Source: an uncultured Bacteroidales bacterium (GTDB taxonomy: Bacteria; Bacteroidota; Bacteroidia; Bacteroidales; Bacteroidaceae). Taken from it: a DNA stretch of 46,968 bases. The stretch covers positions 1-46,968 of the forward strand of contig CADAJV010000022.1 of assembly GCA_902788275.1 (NCBI GenBank), read 5' to 3'. The notes beneath the pieces are model-generated. The model was given only the letters and a program-made list of their open reading frames with translations, made no database searches and had not been told where the DNA came from. The translations under genes were made by a program, and so were the position numbers. Below are positions 7,015 to 14,848 of the stretch, piece after piece (within the stretch, counting starts at the first letter, position 1; every line of letters begins with the position of its first letter).

Positions 7015-7045
7015 CAAAATTAAGAAAATCTTTTTTATTTTACAA
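7015..7045 (-). promoter_or_regulatory. Promoter reading toward the RNA gene candidate
   Basis: Minus strand TTG at 7045-7043 and TAATTTTG at 7022-7015, 20 bases apart. The start site would be near 7008. No gene other than the RNA candidate lies between here and the terminator at 6716-6755. Confidence 0.6.
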
Positions 7046-7288
7046 CAATTTGAATGTAGAAAATCGCAATATAGTCCAACTTTATTTATTCTATATGCAT
7101 TTAGGGCTAAATTTATAGGACGTATTCTGCAACATTCTCCTGCTCTTTCCCCAAAACGAACTGATGGCAAAATCAAATATATTATAAATAATGTACGCGT
7201 GAAACATTCCAAAATGGACGCTGAAAGAAATTGCCAGAAATTTTATCAGCAACTTTGCCTGTCGGCTTAACTTCTTGACAACGCAAAT

Positions 7289-7522
7289 AAAAGTTACCCT
7301 CATACGCCCCCGTCTTTCTTGAAGTAACTCTCATACGCCCTCCCCCCTTCGGGGTACTCCCTCTATCTTAGAGGGAGAGCCGTCTTGCCACAATCTTAAA
7401 GGCAGAACGACTCGTAGCAGAATGGCGTGTCAGGTGACACGCCATTCTGCTACGTACTGACGCAAGTTATATCAGGGAAACGACCGGGGCGTATGATTCT
7501 AACTTTTAGCGGACAGCAATAA
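7289..7522. mobile_element. Palindrome-rich MITE-like element (copy B)
   Basis: It is bounded by arms of the shape AAAGTTAnnnTCATACGCCC (7289-7311, with a second copy at 7322-7340) and their inverse at 7487-7506. The right end AGCGGACAGCAATAATTA abuts the stop codon of the four-helix-bundle gene. Inside are the CTCCCTCTA/TAGAGGGAG hairpin and a 42-bp palindrome at 7413-7454. The left outer terminal repeat seen in copies C and D is not recognisable here. The rest of the stretch from 7023 to 7288 is AT-rich and holds nothing I can name. Confidence 0.6.
7413..7454. repeat. Perfect 20-bp-arm palindrome inside copy B
   Basis: CGTAGCAGAATGGCGTGTCA, then GG, then its exact reverse complement. Half of it (TGACACGCCATTCT) recurs in copy D at the window's right edge, so it belongs to the element family. 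Confidence 0.9.
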
Positions 7523-8185
7523 TTATTTGTCTGTATTCGCCGCGGATTGCGGGGCTCCATTAGCAGGGCCATTATTCCCATAGTTCACAGGTTTACTATA
7601 ATTCCCATTCATATACCCCAATCCGTGTTCCTCACGCCAGTTGCGCCGTGCTTGCGACATCTGCTCCTTGATTCCGCCATGCTCCAGGAAATCAGCCTTG
7701 AACTTCTCCAACAGCCTATGTAGCAAATAGTCTGTTTGGTGTATCAGCACCAACGCAATATTGGCAAGCGTTATATCATCACGTTGCTCGCATACACGCA
7801 CATAATCGGCAGGCTTAGAATGTTCCTTACACCAAGCCCTGGCGTTGCGGCACTGCAGACTATTGACATCCCAAATCCGATTGCCATGGTTACGTAGGTA
7901 GTCCTCATAATCCTCTTGCAACTCCTTAAGGCTTGCCTTTGCCACATTTACCAATTTAATACAGGCTTCCATAGAAGTCGTACCCGTTTCGTTACCTTCT
8001 GCAATATTTTGCTTACCGGAACGTGCGGCTTGCTTCATCTGATCAACGGTCCTATCTCCTATCTTGGGCAGATAATGCTCAATAAAGTAGAAAGTGATGT
8101 CGTATATGCACTCCGACTTCTGAAAGGCAATGAGGTTTTTGTAGTCACCTTTCGGGGAGAGGAAGGCATTGACGGGAGCAGGCAT
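7523..8185 (-). CDS. Four-helix-bundle suffix-domain protein
   Basis: A 220-residue cytoplasmic protein of the four-helix-bundle group, related to the S23/intervening-sequence proteins. The typical N-terminal helix pair is YKNLIAFQKSECIYDITFYF and QMKQAARSGKQNIAEG (about 36-79). A distinct C-terminal part follows (YVRVCEQRDDITLANIALVLIHQTDYLLHRLLEKF, about 127-168), which matches my memory of the Bacteroidetes 'four helix bundle suffix domain' family. The final 30 residues are Asn/Gly-rich and probably disordered. Function is unknown. Start ATG. The 5' region is an array of ATGGGA repeats separating it from leuB by 88 bases. Confidence 0.85.
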   Translation of the reverse strand: MPAPVNAFLSPKGDYKNLIAFQKSECIYDITFYFIEHYLPKIGDRTVDQMKQAARSGKQNIAEGNETGTTSMEACIKLVNVAKASLKELQEDYEDYLRNHGNRIWDVNSLQCRNARAWCKEHSKPADYVRVCEQRDDITLANIALVLIHQTDYLLHRLLEKFKADFLEHGGIKEQMSQARRNWREEHGLGYMNGNYSKPVNYGNNGPANGAPQSAANTDK

Positions 8186-8197
8186 GGTGAGGAGGAA

Positions 8198-8260
8198 ATG
8201 GGAAAGGATGGGAGTTAATGGGAATTATGGGAATAAATGGGAATGGATGGGAATGGATGA
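8198..8260. repeat. About 10-bp ATGGGA(AT) array between leuB and the four-helix gene
   Basis: ATGGGA recurs at 8198, 8208, 8218, 8227, 8237 and 8247, and a degenerate ATGAAT at 8257, so the spacing is 9-10 bp. It occupies most of the gap and ends 11 bases from the ATG of the four-helix-bundle gene. Confidence 0.75.
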
Positions 8261-8273
8261 ATACTTTAGATTA

Positions 8274-9335
8274 TCACTTCCTGCGGATGTAGTCGGCAAT
8301 CCACTGCCCTACTTCGCGGGTGCCATACTTGGCACCGCCCTCCACCTGAATCTCGGGAGTGCGGACATTGGCCTCAAGGGAAGCGTCAACGGCCTCGCGC
8401 ACGAGGGCACCCTCCTCCTTGAGGTCGAAGTACTCCAGAAGCATGGCCACGGAGAGTATCTGTGCCAACGGATTGGCGATATTGAGGCCCTTGGCCTGCG
8501 GCCATGAGCCGTGGATGGGCTCGAAGACAGGTGTGCCGGTGCCTGTGGAGGCCGAAGGCAGCAGTCCCATGGAGCCACTGATGCAGGACCCCTCGTCAGT
8601 GAGGATGTCTCCGAAAGTATTCTCGGTAACCATCACGTCGAAGAAGCGCGGCTCCTGAATCATGCGCATGGAGGCATTGTCCACATACATGAAGTCGGTC
8701 TGCACCTCGGGATATTGCGGCGCCATCTCCTGAGCCACCTTACGCCAGAGTCGTGAGGAAGCCAGCACATTAGCCTTGTCAACCACGGTGAGGTGCTTGC
8801 GGCGGCGCATGGCATACTCATAGCCAACCTTGAGAATGCGCTCTACCTCGGGACGGGTATATTTATTGGTATCGTAAGCCATATCATCGCCCTCGCGTTT
8901 CTCACCGAAATACATGCCACCAGTCAGCTCACGGATGCAGATGAAGTCGGCACCGCGGACGAGCTCATCCTTTAGCGGTGATTTATGGATTAGGCAGTCG
9001 AAGGTCTGCACAGGACGAATGTTGGCAAAGAGGCCCAGTTTCTTGCGCATAGCCAGCAACCCCTGCTCGGGGCGCACCTTGGCAGAAGGATTGTTGTCAA
9101 ACTTGGGGTCACCTACGGCAGAGAAGAGCACTGCGTCAGCCTCCTGACAGATATTAAAAGTCTCCTCTGGGAAAGGGTCACCAACAGCATCGATGGCGGC
9201 TGCGCCACAGAGGGCCGACTTATAGCTGACCTGATGGCCGAACTTCTCTGCTACGGCAGTGAGTACGCTGACTCCCTGCTCGGATATCTCAGGACCTATG
9301 CCGTCGCCGGCAAGTACTGCAATTTTTAGGTTCAT
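8274..9335 (-). CDS. leuB: 3-isopropylmalate dehydrogenase
   Basis: LeuB carries out the NAD-dependent oxidative decarboxylation of 3-isopropylmalate in leucine biosynthesis. At 353 residues it has normal length. Landmarks are [10 protein letters not shown] at residues 8-17, the substrate-binding [11 protein letters not shown] stretch (about 88-98), the [10 protein letters not shown] segment (136-145), the metal/substrate region with [11 protein letters not shown], the [12 protein letters not shown] motif, and [15 protein letters not shown]. The start is ATG. No other leu gene is in the window. mutS2 lies 51 bases upstream and the gap is filled by TGGGAATTA repeats, so co-transcription is possible. 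Confidence 0.96.
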   Translation of the reverse strand: MNLKIAVLAGDGIGPEISEQGVSVLTAVAEKFGHQVSYKSALCGAAAIDAVGDPFPEETFNICQEADAVLFSAVGDPKFDNNPSAKVRPEQGLLAMRKKLGLFANIRPVQTFDCLIHKSPLKDELVRGADFICIRELTGGMYFGEKREGDDMAYDTNKYTRPEVERILKVGYEYAMRRRKHLTVVDKANVLASSRLWRKVAQEMAPQYPEVQTDFMYVDNASMRMIQEPRFFDVMVTENTFGDILTDEGSCISGSMGLLPSASTGTGTPVFEPIHGSWPQAKGLNIANPLAQILSVAMLLEYFDLKEEGALVREAVDASLEANVRTPEIQVEGGAKYGTREVGQWIADYIRRK

Positions 9336-9340
9336 TTTTG

Positions 9341-9378
9341 TGGGAATTATGGGAATTTTATGGGAATTATGGGAACTA
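9341..9378. repeat. TGGGAATTA array upstream of leuB
   Basis: TGGGA occurs at 9341, 9350, 9361 and 9370 (spacing 9-11), starting 5 bases from the leuB ATG. The same motif fills the gap on leuB's other side at 8198-8260. Confidence 0.75.
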
Positions 9379-9386
9379 ATGTTTCC

Positions 9387-11951
9387 TTAATAATCCATTT
9401 CTACGATGGTGATGCCTGCACCGCCAAACTGGATATGCTCGTCGTGATATGAGGCCACGGCAGGAACAGTACGCAGATACTGGCGGATGATTGTGCGGAG
9501 ATAGCCGGTGCCTGTGCCATGGAGGATGCTAAGGCGCGTGGCTCCGCACTGAATGGCATCTTCCACGAAATAGGTTATGGCTTCGATGGCCTCGCGGCCG
9601 CTCATTCCTCGCACATCTATATCGGGCTTGAAGTTGAGGCGTTTCTCGTGCATCTGCTCCCGTGTGGTGCGACCAATGAAGTTAACATTGCTGTCTGCTT
9701 CAGCCGCTTTAGGAGCATCGGTGCGCTCCAGACTGTCAATGCTGACGTTAAGCTTAATCATGCCGGCCTGAACGACGGCCTCCTTGGTGCCAAGCTTAAC
9801 AATCTTGCCAACAGAGGTGCTACCCTTGACCTTTACAAAGTCGCCCAAAGAGAGTGTCGGCGATTTAGGCGAATCGCTGGCAACGGTTTTGCTGGATGTT
9901 GCGCCATCGGGGGTGGCTACGGCGCGAATCTTGCGTCGCTCCTCACGACGCTCGCGGCGGCGGCGTATCTGATCCATCTTACGGTTGATGGCATCGTCGT
10001 TGTCAGGACTGTCGTCAAGCACCTGCTCCTTGAAATCATCAAGCTCCTTGCGAAGGCGGCGCGTCTCCTCCTTCTCTGCCTGAGCCTCGCGGATGGAGCG
10101 GATAGTGTTCTCTATGACGGCATTGCTCTTGGCAAAAAGTGTCTCTGCCTTTTCCTTGGCCTCGTCGATGAGGGCACGGCGCTCCTTGTCGAGCGACTTG
10201 AGGCGCTCCTCATAGCTGTCAATCATCTGCTGGAGGGTGCGCTCCTTCTGATGAACGGCAAGGCGTTTGTTTTCCCAATAGCGCTTGTCACGCACAATGT
10301 CCTGCAGGTATTTGTCGCTTCTGATATAATCCTCGCCAACAATGACAGAGGCTTTCTCTATTACCTGTTGAGGCAGACCAATGTTGCGTGCTATCTCAAT
10401 GGCAAAGGAACTGCCGGGATTACCTGTCTGAAGGACAAAGAGAGGACGCATCTCGTTGCGGTCGTAGAGCATTGCGCCATTGATGATGCCCTCGTGATTG
10501 CTGGCATAATGCTTGAGGCTCTGGTAATGAGTGGTGATGATGCCATAAGTGGACTTGCCCACAAAGACATCAAGCATGGCCTGGGCTATGGCTGCACCTA
10601 TCTGCGGCTCTGTGCCGCCACCAAACTCATCGATAAGTATCAGGCTGCGCGAAGAACAGAGCTTCATCATGTTCTTCATATTGAGCAAATGGCTGGAATA
10701 GGTGCTGAGGTCGTCATCAATGCTCTGTTCGTCACCAATGTCAATGAAGATGCTCTCAAAGAGACCTGCCTTGGAGTTAGGGCGCATGGGCACCGAGAGA
10801 CCGCATTGCATCATATACTGAAGCAATGCCACAGTCTTCAGGCATACCGACTTGCCACCGGCATTAGGACCGGATATAAGCAAGAGCCTGTTAGTGTTGG
10901 TAAGATTGATATCAAGCGGCACAATCTCACGGCCCTGCTTGCGCAGTGAGGTCTCCAAAAGCGGGTGGCGCGCCATCACCCAGTCGATGGCGGGAAATGG
11001 GCTGAGCATGGGTTCAACGGCATCCATCTTGTCAGCCAGCACTGCCTTGGCTCTGATAAAATCAATCTTACCAAGGAAATTGAGTGCCTCAAGCATATCG
11101 GGAATCTGCGGACGGAGAATCTCCGTCATAGCTTGCAGAATCAGGATAATGGCACGCTGCTCCTCGGCCTCCAGTGTGCGGATGCGATTGTTGGCCTCCA
11201 CCACTTCTGTCGGCTCCACAAAGACCGTCTTACCAGTAGCAGACTCATCATGTACTATGCCGCGAATCTTGCGCTTCATCTCAGGCTTGACGGGGATAAC
11301 AAGACGTCCGTCGCGATAGGTGGGAGTGATGTCCTTGTCCACATAGCCGCTCTCCTGGGCCTTGTTGAGCACATTGCGCAGTGAGATGCTGACGCTGCGC
11401 CTGGCGCCAACCAGAGACTGGCGTATTCTGGCAAGCTCAGGCGAGGCATCGTCCTTCACCTTACCAAAACTATTTAATATGCTGTCAACCTGTATAATAA
11501 AGCGAGGGAAAACCTTGACCTGACTGGCCATTCTGCCTAACAACGGGTATTTGTAAGGAGCCTGTGATTCTGTCTCAGCATTTGCCTTATTATAGGCTGG
11601 GGATCGAGGCTCCTCCTTTTCTAATAAGAACTCAGAAATGGCACTGAGAGTGTCAACCGTGTTGCGTAAGGCAAAAAGATCCTGCTCGTCAATATAGGTG
11701 CCCTTTATCTGCAATCGCAATAAGGATGCCCTCATGTCAGTGATATTCTGTATAGGGAAATCAGCATCACCATCCATGATGGAGCGAAACTCCTTAACCG
11801 TGGCAAGCATGCGATTTACCTCTGCCACATCGCTGCTGAATGTCATCTTTGCGACCTCGTCTGCCCCCATAGCCGACAGACAACGCCCCCTGAGCAGGGT
11901 GCGTATCTCGCTAAAGCCTATCTTTGACTCGAAATTTTTGGGGTAGATCAT
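9387..11951 (-). CDS. mutS2: MutS2-family DNA repair/recombination ATPase with Smr nuclease domain
   Basis: MutS2 lacks the mismatch-binding domain of MutS and acts on branched DNA or stalled ribosomes, depending on species. I chose the ATG that gives MIYPKNFESKIGF, the family's usual N-terminus, rather than the longer open frame. The protein is 854 residues: an N-terminal lever/clamp region, Walker A GPNAGGKS at 361-368, Walker B LILIDEFGGGTEP at 437-449, a long coiled coil (about 540-680, rich in KERRALIDEAKEKAETL-type sequence), a KOW-like segment, and a C-terminal Smr domain with DVRGMSGREA and the LHGTGTG motif. Its promoter at 12009-12039 is divergent from that of tRNA-Ser. Confidence 0.95.
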   Translation of the reverse strand: MIYPKNFESKIGFSEIRTLLRGRCLSAMGADEVAKMTFSSDVAEVNRMLATVKEFRSIMDGDADFPIQNITDMRASLLRLQIKGTYIDEQDLFALRNTVDTLSAISEFLLEKEEPRSPAYNKANAETESQAPYKYPLLGRMASQVKVFPRFIIQVDSILNSFGKVKDDASPELARIRQSLVGARRSVSISLRNVLNKAQESGYVDKDITPTYRDGRLVIPVKPEMKRKIRGIVHDESATGKTVFVEPTEVVEANNRIRTLEAEEQRAIILILQAMTEILRPQIPDMLEALNFLGKIDFIRAKAVLADKMDAVEPMLSPFPAIDWVMARHPLLETSLRKQGREIVPLDINLTNTNRLLLISGPNAGGKSVCLKTVALLQYMMQCGLSVPMRPNSKAGLFESIFIDIGDEQSIDDDLSTYSSHLLNMKNMMKLCSSRSLILIDEFGGGTEPQIGAAIAQAMLDVFVGKSTYGIITTHYQSLKHYASNHEGIINGAMLYDRNEMRPLFVLQTGNPGSSFAIEIARNIGLPQQVIEKASVIVGEDYIRSDKYLQDIVRDKRYWENKRLAVHQKERTLQQMIDSYEERLKSLDKERRALIDEAKEKAETLFAKSNAVIENTIRSIREAQAEKEETRRLRKELDDFKEQVLDDSPDNDDAINRKMDQIRRRRERREERRKIRAVATPDGATSSKTVASDSPKSPTLSLGDFVKVKGSTSVGKIVKLGTKEAVVQAGMIKLNVSIDSLERTDAPKAAEADSNVNFIGRTTREQMHEKRLNFKPDIDVRGMSGREAIEAITYFVEDAIQCGATRLSILHGTGTGYLRTIIRQYLRTVPAVASYHDEHIQFGGAGITIVEMDY

Positions 11952-12008
11952 AGAAATCTTTACATTCTTTACGCGCGACAGGTATGCGTGCACTGGTTTT
12001 TGAGTGCG

Positions 12009-12039
12009 CAAAATTACCGAAAAGATTTCCAATGGCAAA
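12009..12039 (-). promoter_or_regulatory. Promoter of mutS2
   Basis: Minus strand TTTG at 12039-12036 and TAATTTTG at 12016-12009, with exactly 19 bases between. The predicted start site leaves a leader of about 50 bases before the ATG at 11951. This supports the shorter MutS2 start, because the longer frame (12038) would begin upstream of the transcript. Confidence 0.8.
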
Positions 12040-12079
12040 GAAAATTATGCGACAAAGACCAAAAAATGGCGAGTTTTGC

Positions 12080-12109
12080 TTGTATTTTTAGAAAAATGTA
12101 TTACTTTTG
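12080..12109 (+). promoter_or_regulatory. Promoter of tRNA-Ser
   Basis: TTG at 12080-12082, 19 bases, then TACTTTTG at 12102-12109, 15 bases before the tRNA. The -7 box with following GCGCC matches that of rplM. Confidence 0.75.
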
Positions 12110-12124
12110 CGCCCGAAAATACCA

Positions 12125-12209
12125 GGAAGGATGGTAGAGTGGTCGATTACACCGGTCTTGAAAACCGGCGTGCTGAGAGGCACCGGGGGTTCGAATCCCT
12201 CTCCTTCCG
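12125..12209 (+). tRNA. tRNA-Ser (anticodon UGA)
   Basis: A class II tRNA of 85 nt. The acceptor GGAAGGA pairs with TCCTTCC, discriminator G. The anticodon stem CCGGT/ACCGG encloses the loop with TGA. A long variable arm follows, and the T loop is GGTTCGAATCC. CCA is not encoded. It is followed by an intrinsic terminator. Confidence 0.95.
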
Positions 12210-12215
12210 CAAGAA

Positions 12216-12246
12216 AAGCCCTGCGAAGTATAACTTTGCAGGGCTT
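12216..12246. terminator. Terminator shared by tRNA-Ser and the convergent tautomerase gene
   Basis: AAGCCCTGC (12216-12224) pairs with GCAGGGCTT (12238-12246), and the loop can extend through AAGT/ACTT. T or A tracts are short on both sides. Confidence 0.7.
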
Positions 12247-12250
12247 ATTG

Positions 12251-12478
12251 TCAGTACGTCTTCTCGCCATGGAGTATAAACATCTTATCGCGGAGCGGCT
12301 CAACCTCGCCGTGCTCCACCTGCTGCTCCCACCGCTCGGGAGCAACCTCCTCAAAGGATATGCTTATTGCCTCGGGGGCGCATCCCCAATTGTCAAGAAA
12401 TACTTTGTTGATGGCCTCGGCAACTTTTTGCTTGATGGCCTCATCCTTAGGATAGGCTTTGATACGAATGTAAGGCAT
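12251..12478 (-). CDS. 4-oxalocrotonate tautomerase-family protein
   Basis: A 75-residue protein beginning MPYIRIKAYP. After Met removal, Pro-1 would be the catalytic base of the tautomerase superfamily. The KVAEAINKVFLDNWGCAPEAISISFEEV segment fits the helix-strand of the beta-alpha-beta subunit. These small proteins act as oligomers on enol/keto substrates, and the natural substrate is unknown here. The start is fixed by the Pro-1 requirement. Upstream lies an array of 8-bp repeats that begins about 10 bases from the ATG. Confidence 0.85.
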   Translation of the reverse strand: MPYIRIKAYPKDEAIKQKVAEAINKVFLDNWGCAPEAISISFEEVAPERWEQQVEHGEVEPLRDKMFILHGEKTY

Positions 12479-12490
12479 GGAAGTTAGGGG

Positions 12491-12557
12491 TTTAAGGGTT
12501 TAAGGGTTTAAGGGTTTAAGGGTTTAATAGTTCGAAAGTTCGAAAGTTCGAAAGTTG
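12491..12557. repeat. Two successive 8-bp tandem arrays
   Basis: Five TTTAAGGG units (12491-12530, the last ending TTTAATAG) pass directly into three TTCGAAAG units (12531-12554). The two have unrelated sequence but the same period. They fill the 5' region of the tautomerase gene. Confidence 0.85.
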
Positions 12558-12687
12558 CCGCTTCGCTCTCACCTCTGCTTTTCGTGCTCCGCTTCGCGAC
12601 AGCGCTGCTCAGGTTCTCTAGAGAACATTGCTCGAAAAAGCAATTTCTCGCGATGCCTGCAGCATTAGAAAGTTCGAGAGTTTCATA

Positions 12688-13311
12688 TTATCGGATGAAA
12701 TGCATAGGTGCCCACGGCTCACGCTCAGGGTAAACGGGAGTGCCGTCGGCATGAATCTTTTTGAGCAACCATGCCATGTTGTCAGCCATAGTACGCATGG
12801 TCTGCATACCCTCTGTATCAAGGGATGCCTGTCCTTCCTCGCGGCCATAGACAATATTCCAATACTGCGAAGTAACCACGGGCATATTCATCATCTGGAA
12901 TGGCATATTCATAGTCTGGAATGCTGCCGTGGCACCACCTCGGCGACATACGCAAACGGCTGCAGCAGGCTTGTTCTGCACCTTTTCGCCAGCAGAGAAG
13001 AACATGCGCTGAACTAATGAGAGCACACTGCCGTTAGGCTGACCATAATAGACTGGCGATCCTACAATCAATCCATCGACATCATCAAGTTTTTCGGATA
13101 TTCGATTGCAGACATCATCATCAAACACGCAGCGTCCCAGCGACTTGGCCTTACACTGGCCGCAAGCTATGCATCCACGCACCGGCTTAGTGCCAATCTG
13201 AACAATCTCTGTTTCTATACCATGTTTCTCCAGTTGCTTTGCCGCCTCACTGAGTGCAAGGAAGGTGTTGCCCTGGCGACGAGCACTGCCATTGATTAAA
13301 AGGACTTTCAT
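12688..13311 (-). CDS. Flavodoxin-family NAD(P)H-dependent oxidoreductase
   Basis: A 207-residue protein with the FMN-binding start of the flavodoxin fold (MKVLLINGSARRQGNT), a CIACGQC cysteine cluster at about 47-53 and the SPVYYGQPNGSV loop (about 85-96) contacting FMN. The C-x2-C-x2-C arrangement followed by C61 recalls the iron-sulfur flavoprotein subgroup, though I cannot tell whether a cluster is bound. It is cytoplasmic, with an unknown redox partner. The start is ATG, with its own promoter at 13343-13374. No operon partner. Confidence 0.9.
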   Translation of the reverse strand: MKVLLINGSARRQGNTFLALSEAAKQLEKHGIETEIVQIGTKPVRGCIACGQCKAKSLGRCVFDDDVCNRISEKLDDVDGLIVGSPVYYGQPNGSVLSLVQRMFFSAGEKVQNKPAAAVCVCRRGGATAAFQTMNMPFQMMNMPVVTSQYWNIVYGREEGQASLDTEGMQTMRTMADNMAWLLKKIHADGTPVYPEREPWAPMHFIR

Positions 13312-13342
13312 GTTGATTAGTTTTTAGTGAAATTTGTGAGTG

Positions 13343-13374
13343 CAAATTTAATAAATTAAAATGACAAAGGCAAA
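13343..13374 (-). promoter_or_regulatory. Promoter of the flavodoxin-family gene
   Basis: Minus strand TTTG at 13374-13371 and TAAATTTG at 13350-13343, 20 bases apart, 31 bases upstream of the ATG. Confidence 0.7.
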
Positions 13375-13420
13375 ACGTATCGCAATCTTAGCACCAAAGA
13401 CGCACACTTTTTTATAATTA

Positions 13421-13670
13421 ATTATTGGTGTCCGGGGAAAAATCTATAAACCTCATAGAAGCCTTTATACATGTGACCTTCCGAATGTTATAGTATATTA
13501 GAGCTTACTTTCTTGCCTATGGGCCACCCCCTCTATCTTAGAGGGGGAGTCTGCAAGCCGTTGGACATGAGACAAATAGGTATGACTGACTTTACTCTCC
13601 CTCTAAGATAGAGGGAGTACCCCGAAGGGGGGAGGGCGTATGATACTAACTTTCCCCGGACACCAATAAT
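13421..13670. mobile_element. Complete MITE-like element, 250 bp, with 20-bp terminal inverted repeats (copy C)
   Basis: The ends ATTATTGGTGTCCGGGGAAA (13421-13440) and its exact reverse complement (13651-13670) bound the element. AATTA precedes (13416-13420) and follows (13671-13675), a possible 5-bp target duplication, although both flanks are AT-rich. Inside are two CCCTCTA...TAGAGGG hairpins facing each other (about 13532-13553 and 13600-13620) and a CCCC-GAA-GGGG hairpin. There is no open frame that could be a transposase. With the flavodoxin promoter it accounts for the gene-free stretch 13312-13774. Confidence 0.75.
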
Positions 13671-13719
13671 AATTAATAGTGTTCGCGCGAAGTACAAAGC
13701 AGAATTCGCCCTGCCAAAT

Positions 13720-13750
13720 TTTGTCTTACGGCCAAATTTTAGTAATTTTG
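13720..13750 (+). promoter_or_regulatory. Promoter of the AlkZ-related gene
   Basis: TTTG at 13720-13723, 19 bases, TAATTTTG at 13743-13750, 24 bases before the chosen ATG at 13775. It lies just outside the MITE-like element and rules out the longer GTG start. Confidence 0.85.
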
Positions 13751-13774
13751 CCTCCCCCGATACTCACGCATACC

Positions 13775-14458
13775 ATGAACAACATTTTCACACATGACAT
13801 TATAGACTCCGCCGCAGGACTGACCGAGCTCATCAAGCAAATCGGTCTTCTGCCGCTGCTGGACAGTGGCATCAGCGGATTTGATGCTGAAAGCATTGTT
13901 GATGACGATTGCCGCTATGTAACCTTTCCCGATGGAGGATGGGACTGGCCGTTGTGGAAGTGGAAAGGCCCTATCATTGCCAGCGGCATATGCGCATACG
14001 GCAAATTCTTTGCCAAGAAAGCGGGGTTTGTAAGCCTTGAATGGTGGCCAGACCTATGCAACTACCGACGCAACAGCAGCCCTGAGATAAAAGAAGGGTC
14101 GGTGGAAGAAATAATCCTAGCCACATTAAAAGAACGAGGCAGCATGATTACGCGCGACCTGCGCAAAGCATGCGGATTTACCGGTCCCAAGATGCGCAGT
14201 CTGTTTGACGGCTATGTAACCAGACTGCAAATGGCCTGTCGCATTGTTACTGAAGACTTTGTGTATCCACGCGATAAACATGGCAACGAATATGGCTGGG
14301 GATGGGCCCTGCTCACCACACCCGAACAACGCTACGGGCATGAGCTCTGCCAGTGTAGCCGAACACCTGAACAATCATATGAACATCTGCTGAAAAACCT
14401 CAAAAATATGCTACCCAAAACTGACGAAAATCAGATTTGCAAATTACTGAAAGCATAA
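13775..14458 (+). CDS. AlkZ-related winged-helix protein
   Basis: 227 residues starting MNNIFTHDIIDSAAGLTELIKQIGLLPLL. It resembles the Bacteroidetes proteins annotated as AlkZ-related, from the family of the interstrand-crosslink glycosylase. Landmarks are WPLWKWKGPI, CAYGKFFAKKAGFVSLEWWPDLCNYRR, the winged-helix part (EEIILATLKERGSMITRDLRKACGF) and YGWGWALLTTPEQ. It is shorter than true AlkZ/YcaQ enzymes, and I do not see their catalytic QxQ motif, so activity is uncertain. The start is fixed by the promoter at 13720-13750. It is monocistronic. Confidence 0.75.
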   Translation: MNNIFTHDIIDSAAGLTELIKQIGLLPLLDSGISGFDAESIVDDDCRYVTFPDGGWDWPLWKWKGPIIASGICAYGKFFAKKAGFVSLEWWPDLCNYRRNSSPEIKEGSVEEIILATLKERGSMITRDLRKACGFTGPKMRSLFDGYVTRLQMACRIVTEDFVYPRDKHGNEYGWGWALLTTPEQRYGHELCQCSRTPEQSYEHLLKNLKNMLPKTDENQICKLLKA

Positions 14459-14504
14459 AATCGAACAAAAAAAGAAAAAAATACGCAATACTTGACGAAT
14501 AATC

Positions 14505-14535
14505 TTTGCTGATTAACAAATAATTACTACCTTTG
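14505..14535 (+). promoter_or_regulatory. Promoter of the 38-residue membrane peptide gene
   Basis: TTTG at 14505-14508, 19 bases, TACCTTTG at 14528-14535. This ideal promoter lies about 45 bases before the ATG at 14581. Confidence 0.8.
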
Positions 14536-14580
14536 CAGCCTAAAGACAAATAATAATATATTATAAATCCGGCATCTGAG

Positions 14581-14697
14581 ATGAAGAAGAAAGTCTTACA
14601 TACTCTCACAGACATTCTGATTACGCTTATTACGATTGTTATTTTTGCAGCCGTGATATACGGAATATACTATATGATTATCAAGTCTAAACAATAA
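14581..14697 (+). CDS. Small single-pass membrane peptide (38 aa)
   Basis: The frame starts MKKKVLHTLTDI, runs through a hydrophobic span of about 22 residues (ILITLITIVIFAAVIYGIYYMI) and ends KSKQ. Positive residues at both ends and an uninterrupted helix fit a small inner-membrane protein. Support that it is real comes from the ideal promoter directly upstream and the lack of any other gene it could serve before the HU gene, which has its own -7 box. Small hydrophobic proteins often sit next to HU genes in Bacteroidetes. I do not recognise this one. Confidence 0.6.
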   Translation: MKKKVLHTLTDILITLITIVIFAAVIYGIYYMIIKSKQ

Positions 14698-14787
14698 TAT
14701 GGCACCTGCAGTGAACATCTTCGCTGCAAAAATCACGCTTAAAAGAAGAAAAGCAGAGATAATTCTCTGAAATACAAAATAAAAGAT

Positions 14788-14795
14788 TATCTTTG
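14788..14795 (+). promoter_or_regulatory. -7 box upstream of the HU gene
   Basis: TATCTTTG followed by CACCCC, 53 bases before the ATG. No good TTTG lies 19-20 bases upstream, so this is weaker than neighbouring promoters. Confidence 0.5.
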
Positions 14796-14848
14796 CACCC
14801 CGAATCAAGTAAAACATATCATTTTAACAATCAAAAAACTTCCTTATA

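Noticed and set aside
6952..7303. Two overlapping minus-strand frames of 70-86 codons
   Set aside because: AT-rich region with no start context or family resemblance; the RNA candidate and its promoter overlap them.
9519..10949. 476-codon open frame on the plus strand over mutS2
   Set aside because: Antisense shadow; MutS2 motifs on the other strand are complete, and this frame has no recognisable domain or promoter.
11952..12038. Longer N-terminus of MutS2
   Set aside because: It starts at or before the predicted transcript start, and the family begins at MIYPKNFE.
13679..13774. Longer N-terminus of the AlkZ-related protein from GTG
   Set aside because: It would cross the promoter at 13720-13750, and homologues begin at MNNIFTH.
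14699..14770. 23-codon frame right after the 38-residue peptide
   Set aside because: Too short to judge, and no further support than position.
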